From Vitis vinifera (taxonomy: Eukaryota; Streptophyta; Magnoliopsida; Vitales; Vitaceae): a DNA stretch of 64,000 nt. The stretch lies in contig NC_081812.1 of assembly GCF_030704535.1 (NCBI RefSeq), positions 22,295,501 through 22,359,500 on the forward strand, read 5' to 3'. The notes under the pieces are model-generated. The model saw only the letters and a program-made list of their open reading frames with translations, made no database searches and was not told where the DNA came from. The position numbers and the translations under genes were made by a program. Shown piece by piece: positions 36,921 through 49,024 of the stretch; position 1 is the stretch's first letter; every line of letters starts with the position of its first letter.

Positions 36921-39900
36921 ATGGTCAGCAGCAAGATCTAACTGTAAAACAGGATCCTTTCAACAGGCTAAAGCTAACAGTCATGATAGTTTTCATTATG
37001 AGCTGAATCTGATCTTGTTATGCCTTAATTATTGGATAAACTGCATCTTTTGAATTTCCAAGATCATTAAAGGTCAAAATTCATCTTAAAGTCCTTTTAA
37101 GGTCGCATTTGGATTTAGAATTTCAAAGGCGAAGATTAGGGTTGAAAGTAATGTTAGAATAATCTCAGAAGTAATAATCGTGTATGGTGCAATTGTTAAT
37201 GCTTATCCGACTTACCTGCATATGTCAAGCTGTCCTACTGGTTGGCCGTAGGTGCGGGGTTGGGCTCTAAATATTGGTTTAAATGTCTATTCATTTCCCT
37301 TGTGCTCTGTTTTATTGAGAAGCTGGATGTAAGAAAAGGAACTTTGAATCTTGCAGGTTGGCAATATGAAGATTATCCAGTGAATTACGTAATGAAGTTT
37401 TATACGCAATAGACTAAACATCAGGAATAAAGGGCACAAATGGATTCAATGCTAAAAGCGATGTGGCTAGAAGGAGATATCTGTAGTGAAAAGAGAATGC
37501 CAGATTTCTTTGAGACAAAACAGTCGGTGAAATGGGATTTGTTTACTTCTCTAGGCCATAAGTCATTTAGTATCATCTGGCTTCAATGGGTATGTGATGA
37601 AGAAGCCCTGGACTCTTCTGGCTGCATAAGTGGCCCAATGTCTATTAAATTGTTCACTGTTTGGGCAGCTATACTAGTTCAGTCACTCCTTTCTATTCTA
37701 TGTTTGATGGGGTGGAGTATTGCTCTTCTTTCCTGATGCTCTGCGCATTATCCTGTCAATCCAGTGTCCCCACACCCACGAGCGAATTACACCAGGACCC
37801 ACATCCACTGGAGGGTCAAATAACTTTATCTTGACTGACTTCTTCATCTACTGGCTAACAGGTCTATAAAGATGGGATTTTCTAAAAACTACACTGATTC
37901 TCATAAACTACTTCTTTTGCCTTCTGAGAGATTCCAAAGTCGGCCCCAATGGTCACTTCTAGTCTTCAAGTTAAGGCATCGCCCATTGACATCCATTGGA
38001 GCACCGCCCCAATGAACTCCTGGACTGTACTTGCCTCTAGAAACCACCCAGTCATGATCATCAAAATGGATGAAGGATAACCAGTTTGAAAACTGTTCAT
38101 GACTGATTGACAATCTATGGATGTTGACCATGGGCAAGGGAATGCCATTCCCTTATGGAAACCAGCAGGAAGTTTCATCATTATATTCAGAGGTGTGACC
38201 GTATGAATACGCGTACCAACCTATTCCTCCAAACCCATGTTTAATCATTCTTTTTTGTATTTTTATAAAATTGTAACTGGGATTGTAGTCAAGAAAGAAC
38301 AACGACCCAAAACTACGAGCTAAAGAATAATGCTCTAGAATATCCTAAATCAACTAGCCCACACCCAAATTGTTCACATCTACATCTCATCTGTATGAAT
38401 CAAAATAGTATATTTGGTGGTTGTGTCAATCCGTTTTATTTGGCGGTTGGGTTGAAAAGGGGAAAGGGGATTACCAAATCAAACCACCCCAAACAGAAAA
38501 AAGTCAATTCAATTGACTTTTAATCAATCAAAACCCGGTTTTCTTTTTTAAAAAAAGGGGGAATTATCTGCTTCGATGTTAGCATGTGCGTGACCCGACC
38601 CTCGGCTTGAGTCTTTTCTTTCAGTGTGTTGAATTGTCCCATCTGTCTCAGCCCATGAAACAGTGGTGGGGATGCTGAATCAGAATACTGCTGCTTTTAC
38701 TCTTCTCCTCTTTTAAGTCATACACTGTTGCAATTAATTAATTAATTAGTATCGAAAATGAGGTGATGTGATTTTCAAGTCGTATGGTTGTGAATCAGAT
38801 TATAGATAAAATCGGTGGTGGGGAGGCCAGGCGCGTGCCCATCGTCATGTTACGTCATCACGAATGCTGCCTGCACACCAAAGTCAACATCTGGAGGAGT
38901 TAGGCTAACTCTTCCTTTCCCCGGAACGTTGATGGGGCGTGGCCCCACACGCTCCTCTTTTTTAACTCGGCCTTTAACTTCATTTTTGCGTATTTTATAA
39001 TCCTGATTCCCGAGTTGAATCCGTATCTTGCGTTCTCGCTGGATTAAATTTAATACCGGGGAATGAATGAGGTGGCATAATCCGAGTCGTTTCCAGCTCA
39101 GCTTCGCTGATGACCACATGGAACCGACTTGATCGGGCCCCTCAGTAACCACTGGGGGTGACTAAAATTCCATTCAATCTGCAATCTCTCTGAAAGCGGG
39201 GCTGGGCTTTGGAGTTGAAGTTTGAGTTGCCAGCGCGCACCTTTTCTCAGTCGGCGCCTCATGTTTACTTTTTTATTTTTTTTTGAAAAATTTTCCCATA
39301 TGCACGTGGGGATTCCCTTTCTCCCACACCCCAACTGGATTTCCTGCAAAATAAAAGATGGGTAAGCTTGATTTTGTGGAAATATGAAAAAAAAAATACA
39401 ATATACTGGACAAAAAATTCAAAAAGTTGTAAGAGATTAATATAAATATGAATGTATGTTTGGGAGTATGTCTAATTTGACAGAACCCTCCAAGTGGCTT
39501 CTTCCAGTCATGGATCCATGTTCCTGGAAAGGGACAAGATATTACAAGGAGAAAGCTTAGGAAAATATGGAGGATAATGGGAGTGAAGCTGGGGAGGAGG
39601 ATGAGGATGGGGCTGGGGCTTAAGCCAGGAGTGCGCCACTTCGAAATGGATGGATTTGACATTTTCCCAAAGCATTAAAGGGGGGAGTGTTGTTGGTTAG
39701 GGATGAGGGATGAGGGATGAAGGGGGATTAAAGACGAAATCCAAATTCCAAAGTCGTATTTTTAATGTGAAAGGGAGCTGGAAACATGGGTCCCAGACCA
39801 GCCCCAACATAGAAACCACCTTGTACCATTTCCCTTTTCAAAGAGGTAGATAAAGCTAATTAAGAAAATACACAAAAAGGACAAGAGGAAAACCATAAAA

Positions 39901-39980
39901 AAAAATGATATTGTAAGGCTTCTCGGAGAAGTGCCGTGCAGCGCAAGGATCTTATGACTTGTGAGCTGCGGGCGAAGCTC
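36921..39980. other. intergenic region between permease and NAC gene
   Basis: Holds the permease 3' UTR, then spacer, then the NAC promoter. Minus-strand frames at 37901-38181 (WVVSRGKYSPGVHWGGAPMD) look a little protein-like and could be a decayed retroelement piece, but the frame breaks and I cannot name it. A TTACGTCATCACG motif near 38848 contains a TGACG/ACGTCA bZIP-type core. Confidence 0.35.
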
Positions 39981-39983
39981 CTC

Positions 39984-39990
39984 TATTTAA
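39984..39990 (+). promoter_or_regulatory. TATA box of the NAC gene
   Basis: TATTTAA, followed by a pyrimidine-rich stretch (CTCCTTTTCTTTCCTTTCTT), about 205 bases before the NAC start codon. Confidence 0.5.
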
Positions 39991-40194
39991 GCTCCTTTTC
40001 TTTCCTTTCTTCTACTTTCTTAACTGCTCTCTTTGAAAACTCCTTCAATACAGGCTCTTCTCTCCCTTGCTTTCTGCTATTGTTGTTTGTGCGTATTTGG
40101 TTTGGAATATTACTTCTTTTCTGTATTCTACATTCGCTTAGAGCTTTATTTTTTTTTTTAAAGGTAATAATTGATATACAGTAGTGGTGTAACC

Positions 40195-41707
40195 ATGGAA
40201 GAGGCTTCACTTGCCGATCAAGGTGATGACCTTATGGATTTGCCCCCAGGTTTTAGATTCCACCCTACAGATGAAGAGATCATATCTTATTATCTCACGG
40301 AGAGGGTGATGAATAGTAGCTTCAGTGCAAGAGCTATTGGAGAAGTTGACCTTAACAAGTGTGAACCCTGGGATTTACCTAGTAATCTCTCTCTCTATCT
40401 TTCTCTGTGAGTTCTTTGGTTTTTTGGATTTGGTATTTGGGGCGTTATTTCTAATCTTTTATTGGACTTGATTGTACAGAGAAAGCAAAGATGGGAGAGA
40501 AGGAATGGTATTTCTTTTGCCAGAGAGATAGGAAGTATCCTACAGGCATGAGAACGAATCGAGCTACCGAATCTGGATACTGGAAGGCCACTGGAAAGGA
40601 TAAAGAGATTTACAAGGGGAAGGGTTGTCTTGTTGGGATGAAGAAGACCCTTGTTTTCTACCGAGGGAGAGCCCCCAAAGGAGAGAAAAGCAATTGGGTC
40701 ATGCACGAATACAGACTGGAAGGCAAATTCTCATATTACAACCTCCCCAAAGCCGCAAAGGTACATATATATATGCCCTATAATATCCCTTTTTCTCTTT
40801 TGAGTTTTTGTTCCAACCCAACCCCATGTCTCTGTGCCTTTTCAATGATCATCATCATCATCTTTTTCGCTAATGGGTTAGCTTTGGTAGTATTTTTTTG
40901 TTTTCTCGTGAATAGCGAGGGATATTCAATATTCATGTGGAGTATTTGGAAATTTTGTTGCAGGATGAATGGGTCGTCTGTAGGGTATTCCACAAGAGCG
41001 CGGGGATCAAACGAAGTCTTATTCCTGCGCCGATAAGGATGAACTCTTTTGGGGATGATCTCTTGGACTGTTCTTCTCTACCACCTCTTATTGACCCTCC
41101 TTATTCCAACCCCAACAAAAATGATTCCTGCTTTACAAATGGTGAAGATGAATTCAAGGGATCATCAACCAGATTTTCAGATGGAAACCACCACTACCCT
41201 TACTTCTCCCCCACCATAAACGGTCATCAACTGCAAAAGCAACAAGATCAGAAGAGCTTTCTTCTATCCCCCAATAACGTGCACACCACCTCCAACTACC
41301 AAGCCACCCTAAGCAACCCTACACCAAACTCCATTTTCTACCCCCAAGTTTCTCCCTCGAATCCTCTTTTCCCCTTCCAAGCATCCCCAACTCCTAGTTA
41401 TTCACACTGGCAGATGGGTAGTTCATTTCCAAGCTTTCCGGGCTCTGGCTTCAAAGGTAGTGATCCGACCAGTACCGTAAGAGCCCAGACATCTGGCGTA
41501 CAGAGGCAATGCAAGGTGGAGCAGTTCTCATCCAACCAGTCTATGGTCAGCCTCTCGCAGGACACCGGACTCAGCACTGACATGAACACGGAGATATCCT
41601 CTGTGCTTTCAAAGCATCAAGACACAGGAAACAACAGGTCTTACGAAGATCTTCAAGGTCCATCGGTCGGCCAAATCGGAGATTTGGATTATTTACTCGA
41701 CTACTGA
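40195..41707 (+). CDS. NAC transcription factor, NAM/CUC-ORE1 type
   Basis: Three exons, 40195-40381, 40480-40760 and 40964-41707, with phases fitting, give 403 residues. The NAC DNA-binding domain covers subdomains A to [106 protein letters not shown] and [11 protein letters not shown]. Two introns at the conserved NAC positions support the model. The C-terminal half is Ser/Pro/Gln/Asn-rich, ends in an acidic hydrophobic motif ([10 protein letters not shown]) and is a likely activation domain. The closest remembered relatives are ANAC046/087/100 and ORE1, regulators of senescence and boundary formation. I see no miR164 target site, unlike several relatives. Start chosen at the ATG in good context (ACCATGG). 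Confidence 0.93.
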
Positions 41708-42967
41708 AGATACAAGAAGAAGCAGCCTGCGAGACGATCTTCTCCAACTGGTTAATCAATTAGTCCAAAAGATGAAAGGTTCTAGGGTTTCAAATATACT
41801 GTATAGTCGATTTCTTCATGTCTAGAGCGTTTCAAATTACATTTTCATGAATAGATACCAAAGGAAAAGAAATTAACATAACTCCACGATCTCATGTACA
41901 TCTTTTTTTTTTTTTTTCTTTACAATATTTATAATTAGTAACTCCATTTCTTATTAATTCAAGTTTTTGTTATGTTAAATTTAATAATTCATTATTGTAT
42001 GAGTCAGATTTAATTCTTGTCAACTTCATAATCATTCAAATGGTGAGCTGTTTGAAACCCAAATGATTCCATTGCTGTGCTGGTAATTAAAAAGCATGGA
42101 CCAATGGTCCAGTGGCTGTATGAAAGGTGGGGAGAGAGGAAACGAGAGAGAGAGAGAGAGAGAGAGGGAGTTGTTGGGTTATAAAAGTAAGAGAAAGGCG
42201 TAGGTGGCGGAGGAGGAGATCGGTTACAGCAAGAGAAGAGAAGGTTCATGTGATTTGCTTCCGCCATTAACTTACTTTCTATTCAAAGCAAAGCGTCCGT
42301 TGGTCGCATACTTGCAAGGAAGAGAACCGCCCATTTTTTTTTTTCATTGTTTTAGACTTTAGAATAGCAAGTATTCTGTTCGAAGCAAATTAATCTACTT
42401 CTCAATCAACTAAAAACCCTGATTTCTTGCATTAAAACATGGGCGCCAACGACTAACTCCCACATTAGCACATTGCTGTCCCAGAATCAACGCGTATATA
42501 TCTATATTTATATATTTATATATACAATCATCTTTCAGTTTACTTCTCATCAACTTATTTGTACCTATTCTAAATTTCTCTTCTAGAACAATTTTCTAAT
42601 CAACCTGGGATTTTTCAGTACTTTTTTTTTTTTCTTATTTCTTATTCAATCTTGAAAGGGGGAAAATATTTGATTTTGTTTTTGAAGTTAATTTTATAAT
42701 AAAGTATTTTGAAAATAAAGAAATTAAAAATTTTAAAAAATCATCGTCACATAAGTGAAAATCATTATCACATATGTTTCAAGCATGCGTGGCCTACATT
42801 TGCTTTCCACCTAACAAAACCATGCCAATCACAACATTATTGTACTTTTGTCACTCCAAAAATTAGAAATTTTGGATCAACATGGGTGGGTTTGGGTAGC
42901 GTAAACAAAATTTGACGTGGTTCACCAACACATTCCAATTCATCACATTTTTCGCATATTTGGATTG
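41708..42967. other. spacer with GA microsatellite
   Basis: NAC 3' UTR, then spacer. A GA repeat lies at about 42143-42166. The minus-strand frame 42010-42267 (MAEANHMNLLFSCCNR...) is mostly created by this microsatellite and pyrimidine runs, so I do not call it a gene. Confidence 0.45.
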
Positions 42968-43795
42968 AGTATAATCAATGATGAAAATATCGGTAATCAC
43001 GAATATTCCAAAGATATATCGATCGATATTTTGACACAAAATATCGATAAACTAAAAATTGATCAAAACTTATGAAAATATAAGAAAAAAAACTCTTAAA
43101 AAATGAAATTAGAAGCATAATAGACATTTTAAAATTGTTTTGTTGAAGAAATTGATATATGTATGATATGATTAACGATATTAAATTTAATTATATAGTA
43201 TCAGTTGGTAAGAAATGTGAATTTTGTAAATGTGCACTAATTATGAAGTTAAATTATTGCAAATATACTAATTATTCGATTCAAATATATTACTATGTTA
43301 AGCTAATTCACTTACCTCTATTGAAAATATATTAATTAATTGTAAAAAAGTACTAATTTAAATTCAATGTTATACTAATTTAAAAATGTATTAAGTTAAT
43401 TTATTCTTAATATACTATTATTACACTTGAATATCAAAATAAAATAAAATAATTAATTTAAAACGAAATTATTGCAAATGTACTAATTATGTGATTTAAA
43501 TATATTTATGATTTTTATTTAAAAATATTGGTACATTTTGATACAAAATATTTTTATTTATGATTTTATATTTATTTAGTATACAAAATAAATTATAAAA
43601 AAATTAAAATTAACTTATTTATAATAACTTAATTTTTCTATCTCTGAAATTTCAACGATTTTTTTCCCATTTAGGGTCGATATTTTGCTTGTATGGTCGA
43701 TATATCTATGATTATTGATATATTGTCAATATATCACCGATATTTATCGATATTTTCGTCAGATGTTATATCTTACCTATATATTATATCCACCT
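42968..43795 (+). mobile_element. AT-rich 'CGATATTT' element, uninterrupted copy
   Basis: Bounded by inverted ends rich in GAAAATATCG/CGATATTTTC, with many ATATATCGAT palindromes near both ends and repeated TACTAATT blocks inside. Sister of the split element at 30160-32576, in opposite orientation. No ORF and no clear target duplication. Confidence 0.6.
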
Positions 43796-43964
43796 TCTCC
43801 GATACACGATATATCCCAATATTAAGTGTAATTGAGTTTGGTCAAATTCATGTCGACCTCTATAACCCTTTTAATAAATAAGTAGTTTTTAGATACAAAT
43901 TTGATCTGAATTAACTCATTTAATAATCCTGCTAATTAATCTAATTATAACTTTATACTATTTA

Positions 43965-44222
43965 ACCTTTTCTCATTAGACCATATGTAGAACTCATAGC
44001 CACAACTCTAATTCGATTATTTCCTAATAATTGTTGTACTATACAAGTCATATTAATTTGTTGATTGATGGTATCTTGACCCTTAACTACTAGCGCATTG
44101 TAAATATTAGGCATCGTGATTGGAGGAAAAGTTACATTTAGGATCAGACCAATGATTTGAACCATATGTCCCAAGTTTTTGTTTTTTTTTTTTTCAAGTG
44201 TGGAAACCCTAAGACTAGAAGT
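43965..44222 (-). pseudogene. atpB: NUPT: decayed fragment of chloroplast atpB
   Basis: The minus-strand translation contains [46 protein letters not shown] and [20 protein letters not shown], a clear match to the N-terminal region of the plastid ATP synthase beta subunit, with many substitutions (e.g. TGLTR replaced by YGLMR). An A run expands the Lys stretch after TLEKK. Only about 85 codons are present; the catalytic P-loop part is absent. It is an insertion of plastid DNA into the nucleus and is not functional. Confidence 0.93.
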
Positions 44223-44231
44223 ATGGATCAA

Positions 44232-46421
44232 TTAAATTATAAACATATTTAGTTGAGACATGAATCACGTAGACTTATATCAAACTTAATTCAACTTAAT
44301 TATTAAATAGGAGGACAAGATTTTTCAATGAGTTAAATACATTATTTCAGGTTTGATCTCTTTAATAATTAGGTAAAATTTTGATTTATATTTTTAACAT
44401 AATTATATTTCGTATCGAGTTAAGGTTCACCTATATAATAAAAAGCTTAAGTTTTAACATGACACAAAAATAACCCATCAATACGAATTGTTGCCCCTAG
44501 TTTTGACTCTCATTCCATCATTTGGTTGACAAATCCCTGAGCTTAAGAACTATACTAAACAAACAATACATAATATCACACAATCATCTTAAATTAGATG
44601 GGATGTCCAAAATTTATTTTCTATATGTTTAGAAAATAGTTTTCATAGATAAAAATAAGGACGTAATTTTTAAATTTTTGTTGTGGTAACATGCTTGATA
44701 ATATAAATTAAACAATAGATTATGCGTTTATCATAATAAAATTTTGATATATGAATTGAAAATAGTTTAGGAAATAATAAAAATACAAAGTTATTTGGGT
44801 ATTTCCTGAAATTAACTTCAATTTATAATATTTTTTTGCCTTTTAGTTATTTAATTTGTAACACACCAATGATTAGGAAGATGGTATTAGATAAAATTTT
44901 TATGCTTAGGAGGACTACACTATATGTAAGAATATATTGGTGGAGCTAGAAATTCAATAGGGGACAATATTTGATAATAAGATATATTAATTGCTAGTAT
45001 TTTAATAATTTGGAATTATCAATTATACATATCTCATGCAAAAAATAAAATAAAATAACGAATATTTTTTACGGGAGATGCTTTTACTTTAAAAAAAAAA
45101 AATTCATTTCTCTAAGAAATTTTTTTTAGAAGTTATAAAAGTTCAAGTAATTTAAAAATTGAAAAAAATTGAAAAAAATAATTGAAATTTTTATATTTAT
45201 TTTAAAATTTTAAAAATATATGTATAAAAAATTCAAAATTATTACCAACAAATAAGAAAAAAAATCTTATAAATAAAAAAATTAAACTGCATCCTTAATG
45301 AAATCAGAAGTTGAATACATGCCTTTTTATTTTAATTTATACCTTAGAAGATGTGATTTTATTATTATTACTATTATTTTATTATAAAAGAAAAAGCTAT
45401 GTCAACTTATGGGTGTATAAGATCGTGACATTTGAGTGCAGGAACAACTTTTTTCTCTTTCAGGGGATTGGTTTCCTCCAAATGGTGAAGCTGGCATATT
45501 TGCAGTTGAGGCTCAACTTTTTTTTTTTCTCTCTTCCCTTCTTTCTATTTTTCCTTTCCCTTTTTTTTTTTCTGCATTTAATTATAATTTAAACAGATCA
45601 AGCACCCACCAATGGAGACTTGTTCATATCCTTCTAAACTGGAAGAAAAGTAGTCTGATAGGCATGAGCTTGTTTGAAACCTTCTCATCATATATGTTCA
45701 GTCTTTCTCTTTTCCTGTATCTTTCCATTTTGTGAAAAGTTCTTCCACAACTGTAAGCTGACTGTTTCAGGTCTGCAGCATGATTTACTGTTGATGGGTG
45801 GAGGAGAAGCCAACACAGAATCCCCACCAGAGAAATGGTGGATATGATTTAGCTTAATGCTCTTGGTGGGTTGCTGTTGAAGGATGGAAATGGTTGTTGT
45901 ATACTAATAACAGTCAAGAGGCCACCCGGGAGGACTCAGTCTTCATGATGTCACTTAAATTTGCAGAAGTAGTAGGGTATCAAGATTCAACATCAAACTG
46001 AATATATATTGGAGGATATAGAAAGTGATCAAGATAAAGCAACAGGACATGTCTGTATAGAGCAACAACATGATTTTCACACATACTGATCATGAAAACA
46101 GAAATTATACATGAAGATAACAACCCACATTTCTTCCCTCAGTCCATATTTATGCAAACACAGGCATCTAGATACGGTGACTCCATCACAAGAATATCCT
46201 GCATTTAACATTCACACAAGGAAAGATTTAGAGACAGTGGAATAGATTGTGTCAGTTGAGAGGGAAAGGGGTTTTCAACTTCTCAAACTATGGTGATAAT
46301 CAAGGTCTGTTTTTATTTAATTCTTTTTAAATTTCTATTTTTCTAGGCTGTCTGATTTGGGAGAGACTATGAAAGATCTGATATGTTTGGAGAATATTAA
46401 GAGACAAAACTAAAACCCCCT
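44232..46421. other. spacer with no supported gene
   Basis: AT-rich to about 45300, then more balanced DNA. The frame around 45436-45530 (GDWFPPNGEAGIFAVEAQL) looks protein-like for about 20 residues between a CAG and a T run, but I cannot place it. The right end holds the 3' UTR of the lectin gene. Confidence 0.4.
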
Positions 46422-48367
46422 TCATATATTAGAAGACTTACAGTAGAGGCTGATTTTCCATAGCTGGTTATCTCCTTTCTTCCACTTGTTGAGCACAATA
46501 GTAGTACAGTCATGGACACTTCCATGGCTCCTATCCCCATGTAAAGCATCAACATTCAAGTGAATGTTATTGATCATCCTGATACTTCTGAAATTATCTC
46601 CCAAGTCCTTGCTTTCAGTCCATAGAACAGACTCATCAAGGACATCTGGATTGTAAGGGATCAGCTGCACCTGCAGAAGAATTTTATAGGACAAGTTCAA
46701 AATCCAATATATTCATGATTCCAGCAATGCCAGATAAAGAGAGGAAAGCAATAGCAAAGGGGCACCAAGCGGACGCTTACTCACAAGCTCCCATACTTCA
46801 GTTTCCCCAAGTTGCTAATCACAATGCACAGGATGAAAACTCTTGCTAATCAATTATGATGGCCTAGAAGACTCATATAGTTCTTAGTAAGTGTTTCAGA
46901 GGGTATTAGAATCTAGATTGAAACTCAGTGCTCAAAACCCCCCCTGTTTAACACAAAAGACATTACAAAGCAAGAGAGTCTGCATTTTAGCTATGACTTT
47001 TGAAAGTTGATTTTGGTTATAATTTTGCAAAACATACTTCTGTGACTACAACTAATCATCTTCCAAGGTGCAGGTTGTAAAAGCTATCTCTATTTGTAGT
47101 CCTATTCCTATTCTTATTCCTGATATATTTGACATTCTATGAAGTAAAATCACAGCAAGAGTAGAGCCACATGTGGTGAAGAACATCTACAATTTCTAAA
47201 ATGAAGAACCCCATCTGAACCAGGATAAACAAAGTATATTAGTTGGGGATGATGCTGCTTACTATCAAAACAAACAGATAACCAAAACAAAATTGGAAAA
47301 ATTGATAGTTACTAAACCCAAATCTGGATCATTTACCCTGGCCCCTCCATACTACAGTCCCTGCAGCTGCACTTAGTCCAACGAATAACATAGGAGTCTA
47401 GTAAATGCAAAAAGAAAATAAATAAAAAATGCAACTTCTACATCAGGGGAAGGAATCAGGAGAAACAAACAAGAGGAAGATCAGCAATTATGGCAGCAAA
47501 GGAAGTAGACTTACAGGATGAGAAGCCCCAATTGAATGTTTCATTGCCTGACCGGTGGCTTTATTAACCAAAGCAAAGCTTGGAAATCCCTCTTCGTCCT
47601 TCACACTCGTGCTGTATTTCTCATCTTTGATCCAGTGCTGCAACAACCAACCAGGTACAGAAGAAACAGAGAGATGTGAGCGAATTCAAGGCATGTAAAA
47701 GATGAAGCAGATAATTCAAGGAAAATCTTCATGGGGATTGATTTTTAAGTACTTGGAGCATGTCGGTTTTGTTGGATGGCGCCAGATAGACCTTCCCATC
47801 TAGGATGGTAAGGGAGTGATTAGGCTTGGCCTTGCAGAAAACCCTCACAGTGGGTTTATTGGACAGGTTAGAACCCACCCCGTGGGCTTCGTTGTGATGA
47901 TGAAGGAAACCTGGCAAATGATGAAGATGATGGGTTTCAACCTGTTCAGTACCCTGAGGCTGCTGAGGGTTCAAATGGTGAGAGACATGCCGGACAGGAG
48001 CAGAGGCGGAATAGGAAACAGGCGGCGGTCGAGCATAAGGAGGCCCTTCGTGCGTGTAATTTTCGCGGCCAAAGCCTTGATCTTCTACATGTGAAATATG
48101 ATGCACGTGCGATGAAGGCGGTGGTCGCGGTGGATCAGCATGGGAAATGTGATGCACTTGTGCCCGCGGCGGTGGTGGTTCATCTTCTCCATAAAAATAT
48201 GCTGGCGGTGGTGGTTCATCTTCTCCATGAAAATATGCTGGCGGTGGTGGCGGAGGATGAATAAGAGGCGGTGGGGGTGGGGGCTGCAGGTACTCTTCTT
48301 CTTCGCCTGCGCCATATTCAGGCCTGTGATGATGGGTGTGATGGTGATGCCCAAATGGGAATTCCAT
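46422..48367 (-). CDS. EUL-domain lectin with His/Pro-rich N-terminus (EULS3-type)
   Basis: Exons 48367-47753, 47637-47515 and 46670-46422 on the minus strand, all phase 0, give 328 residues. The N-terminal 150 residues are rich in His and Pro, with poly-Pro runs and a duplicated unit PPPPAYFHGEDE/PPPPAYFYGEDE, then repeated VHHISH motifs. The EUL domain follows: KPTVRVFCKAKPNHSLTILD, DEKYSTSVKDEEGFPSFALV, NKATGQAMKHSIGASHPVQL, DESVLWTESKDLGDNFRSIR and KGDNQLWKI, the last resembling the QxW signature of beta-trefoil lectins. The Arabidopsis counterpart (At2g39050, EULS3) binds glycans, is nucleocytoplasmic and is induced by ABA and stress. The start is the ATG at 48367; upstream in frame there is only TTG. 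Confidence 0.93.
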
Positions 48368-48915
48368 CGTTCCCAAATCTGAGTTAGGTCTAAAAGGGGA
48401 GATTCATGTTTTATGATTAATATTGATCGCTCGTTTGGATTTTGGAATGGCTTGTTTTTCACTCAACTTAAAGTTGAAGTTGGAATCCCCGAAAAATCAT
48501 CCCTAAAAGCACATTAAAATTTAGAAAGGGAACCTTCTTTGGAATCATTTCAAAATGAAAGAAATTGATTTTGAAACGTCTAGGTAAGTCCGGTCTTTCC
48601 TCGAAATTTCGATTTAGTGAAATCTTATCTCTAATCCATTATAAATTTATACTACTCACCTTACAAAACAAAAAATGTTTTATTAAAATATTTAAACTTT
48701 TAGTTCCTTAGATAATAAAAATGAATTGTGTTTGTATGTATTTAATAATATTGTAATATCTCACATTAGATTAGGTAGAAAGTTACTGAATTTATGTATT
48801 AATGAACATTTGTTAATCTTATAGACACTGTTTTAAAATCGAGATAGTCTATTTGGGTTTAGAGTGGACAATACTTATAGAATTAGGTGGTTTGATCTCA
48901 TAATTGTATGAGATA

Positions 48916-49024
48916 TAACGAGGATATCGTGTCTATATAAGGTATTTGTGAAACCTTTTAAAGTCGGGACTAACAAGGATGTTATGTCTTAATAAGGGTA
49001 TTTGTGCAACCTTTTAAAGTCGTA
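48916..49024. repeat. diverged tandem duplication of about 54 bp
   Basis: Two copies of AACGAGGATATCGTGTCTAT...AACCTTTTAAAGTCG with several differences (second copy AACAAGGATGTTATGTCTTA...AACCTTTTAAAGTCG). Confidence 0.75.

Noticed and set aside
42010-42267. 85-codon minus-strand ORF
   Set aside because: Mostly a translation of a GA/CT microsatellite and neighbouring pyrimidine runs.
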